The notes under the pieces were generated by a model, which was given only the letters and a program-made list of their open reading frames with translations, searched no databases and was not told where the DNA came from. Below are positions 1 through 8,219 of a DNA stretch of 41,319 nt, piece by piece. How positions within the stretch are numbered: position 1 is the first letter of the stretch; the number at the start of each line of letters is the position of its first letter. Source of the DNA: a virus. The translations under genes and the position numbers were made by a program. The stretch is from the IMG/VR virus record IMGVR_UViG_3300024999_001865, positions 1-41,319 of that record. One strand, written 5' to 3'.

Positions 1-54
1 ATCCTTCTTTATTATTTTATGAAAATTAATTTCGTCCTTTTAAGTAATGTAAAT

Positions 55-122
55 AATCAGTAGCAGAGAGGAAGGACGAACTCCCTTTTCAATAAGTTAA
101 TTACTCTTATTGGCTACTGATT
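55..122 (-). ncRNA. Structured RNA element A (stem enclosing a hairpin)
   Basis: A 10-bp outer stem pairs 55-64 with 113-122. Inside it is a hairpin with arms 91-96 and 106-111. Read on the minus strand, the loop of this hairpin is AGTAATTAA. Between the hairpin and the outer stem lies a purine/pyrimidine-rich segment with a weak internal stem. The same loop recurs in a similar structure at 34045-34104. It sits downstream of the lysis operon and could be a terminator, a processing site or a small RNA. No U-tract follows directly, so a simple intrinsic terminator is not favoured. The function is unknown. Confidence 0.45.
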
Positions 123-217
123 AAAATCTAAATCTGAACATAATATAAAAGAAGAGAATCTTAAATTAATAAAATCCTCTCAAATCGAACTAAATAGCCT
201 AATATTTCTTTTATACC

Positions 218-310
218 CTATTTTACCTCTCCCATGCTTCCACTACCTCTTGATTTCTTCGATTTACTACCTAGTCTATACCTATCCCATAAAATGAGAA
301 ATTCATTTTA
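218..310 (-). pseudogene. Short coding-like remnant without a start codon
   Basis: This frame encodes about 30 residues ending in a Ser/Lys/Gly-rich tail (LGSKSSKKSRGSGSMGEVK) before TAG. It has no start codon because an in-frame TAA precedes it. The neighbouring 48-residue gene ends in an ATGA overlap (stop TGA at 303-305). The ATG in that overlap opens a short frame (MNFSFYGIGID) that is one frame away from this remnant. A single-base change could therefore have broken a translationally coupled small gene. This is an inference from composition and frame only. Confidence 0.25.
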
Positions 311-449
311 GTTTATCTAATGATTTATAAATGCTTAATTTTGGTAATGTCTTAATTATTTCTGAATTTTCATTAATTAATTTAAAAGTTATTTCATTTG
401 CTTTTTCCAATGACAATATTTGCTCATTAGTTAATAAACACACACACAT
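303..449 (-). CDS. Small hypothetical protein (48 aa) downstream of the lysis genes
   Basis: The frame starts at ATG (449-447) about 10 nt after a GAGG Shine-Dalgarno and runs 48 codons to TGA. The protein begins MCVCLLTNEQILSLEKANE and is otherwise a charged, helix-forming Lys/Glu/Leu sequence. No family is recognised. The start overlaps a (CA)5 microsatellite, so slippage there would change the frame at codon 2. The gene follows the holin in the minus direction, separated from it by a long inverted repeat, and may be the last gene of the lysis operon. Function unknown. Confidence 0.45.
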   Translation of the reverse strand: MCVCLLTNEQILSLEKANEITFKLINENSEIIKTLPKLSIYKSLDKLK

Positions 450-520
450 TTACTATCTACCTCATATTTTTCATTTATTTCCACCTTAGTAGAATATTTT
501 CTTAAAATACACCATATTTG

Positions 521-656
521 CCTCTCTAAAAACCCTTATACCACAACACTTTCAGACCCACAATAAATTGAAATGCACAGAAATGAGTCTAGAATCAATT
601 GGAATTGCTTATTAGAGTAAATTGTAAGGGTCTGAATGTTTGAAAGCTTAGAGAGG
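521..656. repeat. Nested long inverted repeat between small gene and holin
   Basis: Two nested 9-bp inverted pairs are visible. The outer pair is CCTCTCTAA (521-529) with TTAGAGAGG (648-656); the inner is TTCAGACCC (551-559) with GGGTCTGAA (628-636). No gene is seen in the 450-722 gap other than this structure. It could fold as a large imperfect hairpin ending the lysis transcript, or act as a protein-binding or replication site. Nothing decides between these. A comparable inverted structure lies at 39470-39583. Confidence 0.4.
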
Positions 657-722
657 TGTTATTTTGTGATATTATTGTTGGTTATTGTTTAATCAATAAT
701 TATAAATTAGTTATAAATATAA

Positions 723-908
723 TTAAAATTTATCTCCTTCAGTTGGATTATTAAGAATTCCAAATCCAGTAAGAGCAACAAGAATTAAATTAACCAATTC
801 ATCAGCTTGAGGAATTTCATAACCGATATAAGTCTTACTAACAAACGTAATCAGCGAAGCAACTGACAACCACAATCCCCATGATTTGAATCTGTTTTGA
901 TTTTGCAT
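723..908 (-). CDS. Holin, phiLC3 family (Phage_holin_1)
   Basis: A 61-residue protein with the phiLC3 holin signature: a KSWGLWLS amphipathic start, one hydrophobic segment (about residues 10-25), the IGYEIPQADELVNLILVALT stretch and a C-terminal GFGILNNPTEGDKF. The length matches the family. Holins of this family oligomerise in the cytoplasmic membrane and release endolysin at a set time. The ATG has an AAGGA Shine-Dalgarno 9 nt upstream. It follows the coiled-coil membrane protein and the amidase endolysin on the same strand, forming a lysis cassette. Assignment is strong because the conserved C-terminal motif is complete. Confidence 0.9.
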   Translation of the reverse strand: MQNQNRFKSWGLWLSVASLITFVSKTYIGYEIPQADELVNLILVALTGFGILNNPTEGDKF

Positions 909-944
909 TATTATTTCCTTCTTTCTTTAATTGTTTTATTTTGA

Positions 945-1358
945 CTACATTACAGGTGGAATTACAACTCCCTTTAAAGCAAAATATCCAATCGTGACAG
1001 CACTTATCAAACCACCTATTATCCCAAGTATTTTTAACGTAATATTAGCACGATTCCCTAAACGAATTTTCATTAATTCATTATTATCTTTATTATCTTC
1101 TTTTTTAATTTCAAAAGCATTAGAATTAGTATTAATTGCAATTTGACTCAACGTGTTCATAAGTATATTTGTTGTCTGTAGAGATGTATTTTCCATACGA
1201 ATAAGCGTGGTTTTGAGATCCCCAATCTGAGAGTCGATATGTGTGAATCTTTCTGAGTGAGAAGCATTTTTAATTTGTAAATCGACAATCTTTTCTGCGT
1301 GATCAGATAGTTGGGATTCATGTTTTTCTAAAACTTCTTTAATTTCATTTTCGTCCAC
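945..1358 (-). CDS. Coiled-coil protein with C-terminal membrane anchor, XhlA-like lysis accessory
   Basis: About 137 residues: a Glu/Lys/Asp-rich N-terminal half with heptad-like spacing (roughly 1-85), a basic stretch, then one transmembrane helix near the C-terminus (about 105-133, ILGIIGGLISAVTIGYFAL). This resembles XhlA/hemolysin-like phage proteins, which have a soluble coiled coil and a C-terminal anchor next to a holin. I chose GTG at 1356-1358 because GGAGG lies 8 nt upstream; the ATG at 1371-1373 overlaps that Shine-Dalgarno. It lies between endolysin and holin. A role in holin function or membrane tethering is inferred from position and topology. Confidence 0.6.
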   Translation of the reverse strand: MDENEIKEVLEKHESQLSDHAEKIVDLQIKNASHSERFTHIDSQIGDLKTTLIRMENTSLQTTNILMNTLSQIAINTNSNAFEIKKEDNKDNNELMKIRLGNRANITLKILGIIGGLISAVTIGYFALKGVVIPPVM

Positions 1359-1464
1359 TTCTAACACCTCCATAATTAATCTGCCCTCCCTTATTTACTT
1401 GATTTTGTTTTATTTATATGATATACTAAGTAAATTGCAATAGTTCTATAAACTAATGCAATCA

Positions 1465-1497
1465 AAGGAGATTTCAGAGGGCAATCTGAGTCTCCTT
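1465..1497 (-). terminator. Hairpin after the endolysin gene, weak terminator candidate
   Basis: An outer 7-bp stem (AAGGAGA 1465-1471 with TCTCCTT 1491-1497) encloses a CAGA/TCTG stem (1475-1478 and 1485-1488). It lies directly downstream of the amidase stop codon. The following minus-strand sequence is only weakly U-rich, so this may attenuate rather than end transcription into the holin genes. Confidence 0.35.
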
Positions 1498-1510
1498 GCT
1501 TGTTGTTTGT

Positions 1511-2407
1511 TTAAAGTATATTAATTACTTGTTGCAATGTATCTTTGGCAGTTAATCCTGAAAGAAGTTTTTCATTCTTAGCTCCTACACTAGAGCCTCC
1601 AACTACGTATAAAGTAACTGCCTTTAAGCAATCTTTATTAAAACTTTTATCAGCATTTCTGAAGTAAATCGCACAATTATTAAATTTCTGTGATACTAAC
1701 ATACATGCACCTAAGTCATTTAATGAATATCCGAGGACTGCAAAATTCACGTTATCACTTCCTTGATTATTATTTGTTTGAGATTGAATAGTTGAAGTAG
1801 TTGATCTAGATGGAGTAATTTGAGTAATAATAGATTGATTTTGTTGCTTGTAAACCAAACCTAAGAAATTACATATTCCTCTTGTTATAGCACTTGAAAC
1901 CTTCTCATCCCATGATGAATCTTTCATTAATGCTTCTTCTTTAGGATTTGAAATGAAACCTACTTCTATTAATACTGCTGGCATATCTGTTTCCCTGAGT
2001 ACATGATAATTTGCCGTTTTCAAACCTCGATCATAAAGTCCAGTAGCAGGGACTAATTCTTTGTGTATTGCTTGCGCTAATACTCTTCCTTGACCTGTAG
2101 TATTTAATGAAAAAGTTTCTACCCCATGCGAGTTAGCAGAAAAGGCATTGCAATGAATACTTATGAAATAGTCTGACTTCCAATTATTTGAAACATTCGT
2201 TACATCCCATAAATCTCCATCTTGGATTACCAATGTTTCTATATTGTTAAATTGTAATTTTGTGCTAACTAAATCAGCAATTTCTTTTGTTTCAATATAT
2301 TCTTTATATCCAGATGCCCCAATTGCACCTGTATCTATTCCATTTGAACTTGAATTTCCTATTCCTTTATTACCATGACCTGCGTTGATTGTAATTTTAT
2401 ATGCCAT
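1511..2407 (-). CDS. Endolysin: N-acetylmuramoyl-L-alanine amidase (Amidase_3) with C-terminal wall-binding domain
   Basis: 298 residues. Residues 1-175 form a zinc-dependent Amidase_3 domain with the metal ligands INAGHG (H11), an acidic ligand in ETKEIA (about E42), SIHCNAF (H85), and the catalytic E148 in AVLIEVGFISNP. It cleaves the bond between N-acetylmuramic acid and L-alanine in peptidoglycan. A Ser/Thr/Gln/Asn-rich linker (about 185-220) leads to a roughly 75-residue C-terminal domain with a TLYVVGGSSVG motif, resembling the clostridial cell-wall-binding repeat 2 family in degenerate form. No signal peptide is present, as expected for a holin-dependent endolysin. ATG 2407 has an AGAGGTGG Shine-Dalgarno. 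It heads the lysis cassette. Confidence 0.88.
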   Translation of the reverse strand: MAYKITINAGHGNKGIGNSSSNGIDTGAIGASGYKEYIETKEIADLVSTKLQFNNIETLVIQDGDLWDVTNVSNNWKSDYFISIHCNAFSANSHGVETFSLNTTGQGRVLAQAIHKELVPATGLYDRGLKTANYHVLRETDMPAVLIEVGFISNPKEEALMKDSSWDEKVSSAITRGICNFLGLVYKQQNQSIITQITPSRSTTSTIQSQTNNNQGSDNVNFAVLGYSLNDLGACMLVSQKFNNCAIYFRNADKSFNKDCLKAVTLYVVGGSSVGAKNEKLLSGLTAKDTLQQVINIL

Positions 2408-2430
2408 TTTTATCCACCTCTAAATAATAT

Positions 2431-3360
2431 CTAAGACAATTCTTTAATTTTGGATTCTAATATTTCTTCAATATTATCAAAATCGTAATACCAAATCTCT
2501 AATAGATTATAACCATTTTGTTCTGCATATTCTTTTTTGCGTTTGTCGTGTTCTACTTGTTTTTCAAAATCTTCTATAGTTTTATGAAACCAAGGAAGAT
2601 ATTTTTCATGTTGTTCTCCTTGATACTCGATAAGAAGATTATAATCTATTGCGAAGGAATCATATGACAAGTTTCCTCCTCCTAAACCAACAAGACCTTC
2701 AAACTCCTTTTGTGGTATAAAATTTATATTATTTTTTTCATGATACCTTTGTATTACTTGTTCTCCTTTGGACTCTGCACAAAGTGGGCATCTCCTACCT
2801 CTTAAAAAATTATGAGGTGTTACTGGATACTCGTGACCACATATATTATGTTTCATCTGGACATATTTTTGTGCATCTATGTATTCACTTAAAACAAGAT
2901 AGTTATCTTCTTCTAAACAATAAACTTCTTGCTTGAATTGTTCTGTCGTTTTCTTTTCATTGCCATAACATTTTGGACATCTTTTATTTTTTAAAAAGTT
3001 TTTAGGAGTAACAGGATATTCATGATTACATATATTATGTCTAACCATAAGATGAGTAATATTGTTAAAATATGGTTCTAAAAAGATATATTCATCCTTA
3101 ACTAAATCATAAACTTTCTTTGTAAATTCTTCTTGCTTCCTTCTTCTTTTTTTAATACTTTTTTCTTGAGAACATTTAGGACATCCATGTTCACGAAGTA
3201 AATTATTTGCTGTAGGAGACCATTCATGACCACAAGTATGTTTCACTAAAACCTTTTCTGATGTTTTGGTGAATATGCCTAATACTTCTATTTCATTATT
3301 GAATTTTTCTTTAATTTCTTCGCAAAATTCTTCTTGTGTTCTTCTTTTAACTTTTCCCAT
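2431..3360 (-). CDS. Free-standing homing endonuclease: three zinc ribbons plus Vsr-like (EDxHD-type) nuclease
   Basis: 309 residues. Three repeated zinc-ribbon-like modules (about 40-195) share HxxCxHExxVTPxNFLxxxxCPxC spacing, with end motifs GCPKC, RCPKC and RCPLC. The C-terminal 100 residues contain INFIPQKEFEGL, DYNLLIEYQGEQH and EHDKRKKEYAEQNGYNLLEI, the pattern of very-short-patch-repair-like nucleases related to I-Bth0305I. The ribbons probably read DNA and the C-terminal domain cuts it. It lies between the endolysin and a small DUF5659-like gene, with a paralogue at 32711-33982. No flanking exons of a split gene are visible, so it appears to be a selfish intergenic insertion. Confidence 0.75.
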   Translation of the reverse strand: MGKVKRRTQEEFCEEIKEKFNNEIEVLGIFTKTSEKVLVKHTCGHEWSPTANNLLREHGCPKCSQEKSIKKRRRKQEEFTKKVYDLVKDEYIFLEPYFNNITHLMVRHNICNHEYPVTPKNFLKNKRCPKCYGNEKKTTEQFKQEVYCLEEDNYLVLSEYIDAQKYVQMKHNICGHEYPVTPHNFLRGRRCPLCAESKGEQVIQRYHEKNNINFIPQKEFEGLVGLGGGNLSYDSFAIDYNLLIEYQGEQHEKYLPWFHKTIEDFEKQVEHDKRKKEYAEQNGYNLLEIWYYDFDNIEEILESKIKELS

Positions 3361-3378
3361 TTAAAACCTCTCCTTCAT

Positions 3379-3567
3379 TTAGTTGTGTGAATTATTATTT
3401 TTATAATCTGCGTACCTTTTCAAAGCAATTTGTAATTCTTCACTATCGTTAAAAATAAAAATATTTCTTCTTGTTTTCATGTCTTGTCTCATGAGTTTTA
3501 CTACAAAACCTTTCATCATTAAAAATCCAGCAAGACGTTGAGAGTATGCACTAAACTCTTTAACCAT
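3379..3567 (-). CDS. Small DUF5659-like protein (62 aa)
   Basis: 62 residues with FSAYSQRLAGFLMMKGF followed by MKTRRNIFIFNDSEELQIAL. This matches the pattern of DUF5659-type small proteins of clostridial phages and plasmids: a short beta-alpha fold with a conserved RRNIFIF strand. No catalytic residues are apparent. It is preceded by an intrinsic terminator (3601-3626) that separates it from the truncated amidase and is followed by the Vsr-like endonuclease gene. Its role is unknown; family members are often placed near phage regulatory or lysis genes. Confidence 0.55.
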   Translation of the reverse strand: MVKEFSAYSQRLAGFLMMKGFVVKLMRQDMKTRRNIFIFNDSEELQIALKRYADYKNNNSHN

Positions 3568-3600
3568 TTAAAATCAATCCTTCACTTAAAATTAGACAAA

Positions 3601-3626
3601 TAAAAAGAAGGTGTTTTAACCTTCTT
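3601..3626 (-). terminator. Intrinsic terminator after truncated amidase gene
   Basis: An 8-bp stem (AAGAAGGT 3605-3612 with ACCTTCTT 3619-3626) with a 6-nt loop is followed on the minus strand by a U-rich tract. It directly follows the stop codon of the truncated Amidase_2 gene, which shows the short reading frame sits in its own transcription unit. Confidence 0.65.
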
Positions 3627-3654
3627 AATATAATCAAACAACAATATTAGGGAT

Positions 3655-3906
3655 TTAATTTCCTTGATAACTTCCTGTATGCCATGCTATTTCATTCTCT
3701 GGAATAAACTGATAAATTTCATTTTCTACCCAATCTATAATATAATGAACAGATGATTGTCTATCTGCATTGTTCCAATAATTATAGTGATTGAGAGAAG
3801 TTGCAGAAATATTACTTGTGCTGTGAATTACAATTCCTTTAAGATTGATAAATTTTTCTTTTGGTCTATTCATAGATATAAATTGTTGTTTAATATAATA
3901 TGACAT
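3655..3906 (-). pseudogene. Truncated N-acetylmuramoyl-L-alanine amidase (Amidase_2), N-terminal part only
   Basis: About 83 residues with the start of an Amidase_2 (T7 lysozyme-type) domain: GIVIHSTSN with the first zinc-ligand His, then HYIIDWVENEIYQFIPENEIAWHTGSYQGN, where the protein stops. Complete domains are about 130-150 residues and carry further zinc and catalytic residues (a later His and Cys or equivalent) that are missing here. The start is ATG 3906, with AGGAAGG about 11 nt upstream, rather than the abutting GTG. A terminator follows immediately. It is most likely a remnant of an earlier endolysin, replaced by the Amidase_3 gene at 1511-2407. Catalytic activity is unlikely. Confidence 0.65.
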
Positions 3907-4098
3907 AATTATTTTCACCTTCCTAAATAAAAATAAAAAATTAAAACAAAGGAGATAATCTCATAAATTACCCCAAAACACAATTTATTCACTTTACCTA
4001 AAACCCTGCAACCCTACTCCCACTTCATTCTTAAAACCATAACTTCCAATTAAACACACCTTCTCTGGACTTAAGATATAAAAATATTTATTTATTAA

Positions 4099-4127
4099 TT
4101 GTATTTATCAACATAATGTGATATTAT
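4099..4127 (+). promoter_or_regulatory. Probable promoter of the integrase gene
   Basis: TTGTAT (4099-4104) and TATTAT (4122-4127) are spaced by 17 bp, about 55 bp upstream of the integrase ATG. The 3919-4098 stretch upstream holds no gene. It is markedly strand-asymmetric (C-rich, G-poor on the plus strand) and could contain the attachment site, but no core repeat can be identified from one window. Confidence 0.5.
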
Positions 4128-4183
4128 TAACTTATAGACAAAACATAAAATAAATATAAAAGAAAGGATTTGATACAAAACAT

Positions 4184-5170
4184 ATGTCAATTTACAGTGA
4201 ATTGCTCCAACAAGAATTAATAAATAATTTTCCATTGTTCAGAACAGATACAGAAATACATAATTTAGAATCCATACTATCAAGATATAATATTTCTATA
4301 ATTGCTCCATATACTAATGATATTTTAGACTTACAAGAAAAGGTTGGTTTATTTCTAGCAGGAAAGAAATTGGAGGGATTAAGCGATTTAACTCTAAAAG
4401 GATATGAGAGTGAATTAGGAATATTTGCTAAACATGTACAAAAGAAAGCAAATGATATTACAACTAATGATATTAGGATGTATTTAAAAAAATGGAACAA
4501 ACTTAAAATTAGTTCATTATCTAAGAAAATATCAATATTGAAAAGTTTCTTTAGTTGGTTAAGAAATGAAGAGATTATTGAGAAAGATAATGCATTTAGG
4601 ATTAAGACTCCTAAGAAGGAGAAGAGGTTGCCTAAAGGTTTATCAATTGAAGAACTAGAGTTGGTCAGAGAATCATGTACAACACCAAGAATGCGTAGTA
4701 TGTGCGAAATATTCTATGCTACAGGCTGTCGTTTGAGCGAAATACATGATATTAATAGATTTAATGATATTGATTGGGGAGATATGAGCATGATAGTTAT
4801 AGGGAAGGGAGATATACAAAGAAAGGTTTATTTTGGTTATAAGGCTAGATATTATCTACAAAAATATTTAGAATCAAGAGATGATAAGGAACCTGATTTA
4901 TTTATATCTGAACGTGAACCGCATAAGGGATTGTCGTGTAGAGGAATCGAAAGAGAATTTAAAACAATGTTAAAGAACAGTGGATTAAGGAAAGAATTTC
5001 ATCCGCATACTATGAGAAGTACCTTAGCCTCATTACTCCTTGAAAATAATACAAATCTAGCGGTAGTTCAAGAAATACTTGGTCATTCTGACCCTAACAG
5101 CACCCGTATTTATGCTAGAGTTTCTGAGGGGCATATTAATCAAGAATACAAGAAACGTTTTAATCAGTAA
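4184..5170 (+). CDS. int: Tyrosine recombinase / phage integrase
   Basis: 328 residues with a SAM-like N-terminal core-binding domain (about 50-135) and a C-terminal catalytic domain (about 150-325). The catalytic set is complete: R183 in TGCRLSE, K208 in GKGD, H275-x-x-R278 in HPHTMR, H301 in LGHSD and the nucleophile Y310 in STRIYARV. It would catalyse site-specific strand exchange for prophage integration and excision, or for XerC/D-like dimer resolution on a circular replicon. It is encoded opposite to its neighbours, with its own promoter (4099-4127) and a GNRA-loop terminator (5204-5235). The best Shine-Dalgarno (AAAGGA) is unusually far, about 14 nt, from the ATG. Confidence 0.9.
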   Translation: MSIYSELLQQELINNFPLFRTDTEIHNLESILSRYNISIIAPYTNDILDLQEKVGLFLAGKKLEGLSDLTLKGYESELGIFAKHVQKKANDITTNDIRMYLKKWNKLKISSLSKKISILKSFFSWLRNEEIIEKDNAFRIKTPKKEKRLPKGLSIEELELVRESCTTPRMRSMCEIFYATGCRLSEIHDINRFNDIDWGDMSMIVIGKGDIQRKVYFGYKARYYLQKYLESRDDKEPDLFISEREPHKGLSCRGIEREFKTMLKNSGLRKEFHPHTMRSTLASLLLENNTNLAVVQEILGHSDPNSTRIYARVSEGHINQEYKKRFNQ

Positions 5171-5203
5171 AGTTAAAAATAAATTAAATACATATCCAAT
5201 TGA

Positions 5204-5235
5204 GAATAGAGTATAGAAATATACTCTATTCTTTT
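5204..5235 (+). terminator. Intrinsic terminator of the integrase gene
   Basis: A perfect 12-bp stem (5204-5215 with 5220-5231) is closed by a GAAA tetraloop and followed by TTTTGTG. It lies 34 bp after the integrase stop and before the convergent tailspike gene, insulating the two transcription units. Confidence 0.85.
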
Positions 5236-5289
5236 GTGTTTATATATCTTATGAAAAATAAATCTAATGAACTTCTGCTGTCTACTACG

Positions 5290-7005
5290 CTATACTTCTA
5301 TCAAGCCGAACCCTTTCCATGCTCCGGGTGTTCCAGCAGTTATACATACCCAACCTTGATACCCACCTGTAGCAGGATTGTTATTCATAACCTTATCGCC
5401 CTTTAACCAAGTGCCAACTGTAGGAATAGCAGCACCATCAGCAATTATATTAATACCACTAAACTGATACCCACGAGAAGGGTTCAGAACATCGACTATA
5501 TTGCTAGGGTTATCTTTCCATGTGAAACCGCTAATATCATCCCCTGTATCGAATAATCCCCTAGACATAGGATATGGAATATCAACATATTTGGTATACA
5601 CGCCACTTGTAGTGCCTCTATAAATCCTAGTCATTGGCAAATACAATATAGCTGGTCCAAGTACAATTTTTCCATAAGACGCTAAACTTGCAATCACAAC
5701 AGATTTTTCCACACCAGTATTCACGATACCTAACATTCTTACAGTATCAAATATTGAAGCTACTTTATAAAAATAAGTACCGAGACTTCCCCTAAATATG
5801 AGGTTAGAATTTTCATATGCTGACGCTGCTGATAAATAATTATAACCATCATCACTATTGCCTAATATTATTTTGTCGTTTTTTATTACTTTTCTCTTAA
5901 CTGTCAAGGAATTTGAATTACTTAAAATCTTAGTTCCCACACCTGTTCTTAATGCAACTCCACAATTGTAGGCGTAGGCATATGGCATACCATAACTTTC
6001 AATTTCACGATAACAATTATTTAAAGTTAGTTCACCATTATAACCAGAAATATCTATCTCCTCGAAATCCACAGCATAATCGTACATCTGATATTTTAGT
6101 TTAAATACGACATCATTGAGAGTTACTGGTCTACTAATATCTCCACTAATTGTGGATTGTGTGTCAGAAACAACAATGCAAGCACTATCCACTCTTTTCC
6201 AATAATACCCACCATTTATCCTCACGTTACTATTTTCGATGAGGATTGTTCCTCTTTCAAAATGCGAATTGTTTAGAGAGACTGCCTCACAATTTGAATA
6301 CTTATGATCGCCATTTATGCATCCTTCAACGATACACCCTAATGCACTACTAACGGAAACTGCTTTAAAAAATGCCTCTGGTAGATAATTAGCACAAGCT
6401 ACAGATCGAATATGAACACCATCGCCCTGACCAGTTTTAGTAATTGCATAAACAGTTGATGACATATGGTCATAAATATTGACATAATTAATATCAAATA
6501 GATCAATATAATCACCTGAACTGATAATCGTGCCATAGTATCTCCTAGAACGAATATCTTCAGTTCTTATCGGACAAGCAACAAAAAATAACTTTAAATT
6601 TAGAATTAGACTTGAATTATCACTATTGAGATGCTTTATTTCGGAAAATTTATAGGGATATATTTCATCCCAAGTGGAAGCATTGGCACTGTTTAAACTG
6701 AATACATAACCATTAATATATGTTCCAGCAACAGGAGTAATTGTGCAGAAATTAAACTCTAGCGTTATGCCAACAGGGGCAAATATTGTACCACTAACTA
6801 CATACTCTTTTAATCTCTCAAATACAACTGTACCACCAACACCAACGAAATTGATAGCCTTCTGGATTGCTAAAGTACTGTCTATATCATCCACTAATTC
6901 AAACTCTCTAACATGTACAGCAATGTCCTTCATTACTGTCGCATCCTCAGCCTTATCCGTCAGATACTGCGCAGGAGTTACAACCCCTTGTAATGGCGAA
7001 GTCAT
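5290..7005 (-). CDS. Tailspike-like protein with pectate-lyase-type beta-helix
   Basis: 571 residues. After a short leader (MTSPLQGVVTPAQYLTDKAE), residues 50-90 (DDIDSTLAIQKAINFVGVGG then VVFERLKEYVVSGTI) match the start of a Pectate_lyase_3 right-handed beta-helix, as found in tailspike depolymerases and receptor-binding proteins. Repeating short beta strands with Asn/Gly/Ser turns continue to about residue 400. The C-terminal tail (GDKVMNNNPATGGYQGWVC then GTPGAWKGFG) is a typical fibre-tip domain. It probably binds or cleaves cell-surface polysaccharide. It is the last gene of the minus-strand fibre cluster, starting 1 bp after the preceding stop. The enzymatic specificity cannot be read. 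Confidence 0.72.
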   Translation of the reverse strand: MTSPLQGVVTPAQYLTDKAEDATVMKDIAVHVREFELVDDIDSTLAIQKAINFVGVGGTVVFERLKEYVVSGTIFAPVGITLEFNFCTITPVAGTYINGYVFSLNSANASTWDEIYPYKFSEIKHLNSDNSSLILNLKLFFVACPIRTEDIRSRRYYGTIISSGDYIDLFDINYVNIYDHMSSTVYAITKTGQGDGVHIRSVACANYLPEAFFKAVSVSSALGCIVEGCINGDHKYSNCEAVSLNNSHFERGTILIENSNVRINGGYYWKRVDSACIVVSDTQSTISGDISRPVTLNDVVFKLKYQMYDYAVDFEEIDISGYNGELTLNNCYREIESYGMPYAYAYNCGVALRTGVGTKILSNSNSLTVKRKVIKNDKIILGNSDDGYNYLSAASAYENSNLIFRGSLGTYFYKVASIFDTVRMLGIVNTGVEKSVVIASLASYGKIVLGPAILYLPMTRIYRGTTSGVYTKYVDIPYPMSRGLFDTGDDISGFTWKDNPSNIVDVLNPSRGYQFSGINIIADGAAIPTVGTWLKGDKVMNNNPATGGYQGWVCITAGTPGAWKGFGLIEV

Positions 7006-7006
7006 C

Positions 7007-7399
7007 TTATATCACCTGCCATTTAACTTGCATTGTTGCCCCAACTGATAATTGCAGATTGTAAGTGGACTCAGACAATAGGGATATATCAAACTCGTAC
7101 CATGCACCAGCAACCAACGTTGACCCACTATTTAATGTTCCAGAAATCCCATCGACTACTAAAGATAAAACTCCTGCTGTGTTTGTCATTACCTGCAAAA
7201 CTGATTTTGAATACTTTGCAGATGTGTAATTTGCGGCAAGTATATTTGTGTTTGCGGTAGCGACTTTGTTGGTTTGGTTATTCGCTAAACTCCCAGCAAT
7301 GGAAGTTTTTAAATTCCCATCGGCATCTACCTCAATTTTTCTAGGTAGATTATTAGGATCATTTCCTAAAATTGGACTTGGATTAGTTATAAAACCCAT
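7007..7399 (-). CDS. Small beta-sandwich virion-associated protein (fibre cluster)
   Basis: About 130 residues: a short N-terminal part with NNLPRKIEVDADGNLKTSI, then a beta-rich domain (YSKSVLQVMTNTAGVLSLVVDG, GAWYEFDISLLSESTYNL, MQVKWQVI). I chose ATG 7399 because AAGGAGG is 8 nt upstream; the in-frame TTG further up overlaps that Shine-Dalgarno. No signal peptide or catalytic motif is visible. The gene is tightly coupled to the tailspike gene (1 bp gap), suggesting a structural or assembly role at the tail tip. The C-terminal strand pattern resembles the ends of the next two proteins, so the three may be diverged copies of one fold. Confidence 0.5.
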   Translation of the reverse strand: MGFITNPSPILGNDPNNLPRKIEVDADGNLKTSIAGSLANNQTNKVATANTNILAANYTSAKYSKSVLQVMTNTAGVLSLVVDGISGTLNSGSTLVAGAWYEFDISLLSESTYNLQLSVGATMQVKWQVI

Positions 7400-7500
7400 T
7401 TTTAATTCCTCCTTCAAATTTATTATTTATTTATTATTTATAATTATAAAAAGGACTACTATTTAAATTTTAAGCAATCCTAAATTATATGAAATTAAAT

Positions 7501-8166
7501 TTAAGTAGAATACGTACAAGTTAATATTGCATTTGTAGCATCAATTGCGATGCCTTTAAAATTAGCAATATCACTATTTGAGTTTAATTCTATTAAACTT
7601 CCATCAACTGCGAGATGACCTATCAAAGCAGTGGGAATTCCTCCGTCAATCCGAAATCTAATATTATTTCCTTCAACTGATATATTTGCTTTTGTATTTG
7701 TTACATAGGTTAATACTGTTAAAATAGTTCCTCCTGCAGTATTATCTACAGTTACTTGTTCAAATGCAGTTGCTTCTTTATCAGCAATAGTAATAGGATC
7801 TGTAATTTTCTTGATTCCTGCTGTATCTTTAATTGCAGTTAATATTGTTTCTAATTGATCTATATATGTAATAATTGCATCCTGTTTTGCTTCTGTCGCA
7901 GGAGCAGATATTACTTTTGCCAATAATGATGCCAAAGTTGTTTGTGTCGCGAAATCTTTAGCAATTAAAGTATCCTGCTTTGCTTCTGTTGATGCCCCAG
8001 TTGGCAATGCACAAGACAATACATCTACATCTCCAATATTATTTGTTCCTGATGGCAAAGCTGTACTTACTGTTACTTTTGGTGAAGATACTACATCTGT
8101 TGCAGTAATCCAGTCATATTGTTTCTTAAAATATGAAACTATTGTTGATAATTCTATTAAAGCCAC
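7501..8166 (-). CDS. Phage structural protein with repeated TEAKQD motifs
   Basis: 221 residues. The N-terminal half carries two copies of a short repeat (LPTGASTEAKQDTLI about 53-68 and PATEAKQDAIITYIDQLETI about 88-107), a motif common in minor structural proteins of tailed phages. The C-terminal half is a beta-rich domain (KANISVEGNNIRFRIDGGIP, HLAVDGSLIELNSNSDIANF). No enzymatic residues are recognised. It is co-oriented with the fibre genes and probably forms part of the tail-tip or fibre attachment complex. The exact role is unknown. Confidence 0.55.
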   Translation of the reverse strand: MALIELSTIVSYFKKQYDWITATDVVSSPKVTVSTALPSGTNNIGDVDVLSCALPTGASTEAKQDTLIAKDFATQTTLASLLAKVISAPATEAKQDAIITYIDQLETILTAIKDTAGIKKITDPITIADKEATAFEQVTVDNTAGGTILTVLTYVTNTKANISVEGNNIRFRIDGGIPTALIGHLAVDGSLIELNSNSDIANFKGIAIDATNAILTCTYST

Positions 8167-8219
8167 GAAAACACGACCTTTCTATCTTTATTTGCTTAGT
8201 TTTAGTTTTAAAAATTTAA

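Noticed and set aside
3919-4098. Attachment site (attP) next to the integrase
   Set aside because: Location is right, but no core or arm-type repeats could be identified from this window alone.
4192-4500. 102-codon minus-strand frame
   Set aside because: Antisense to the well-supported integrase gene.
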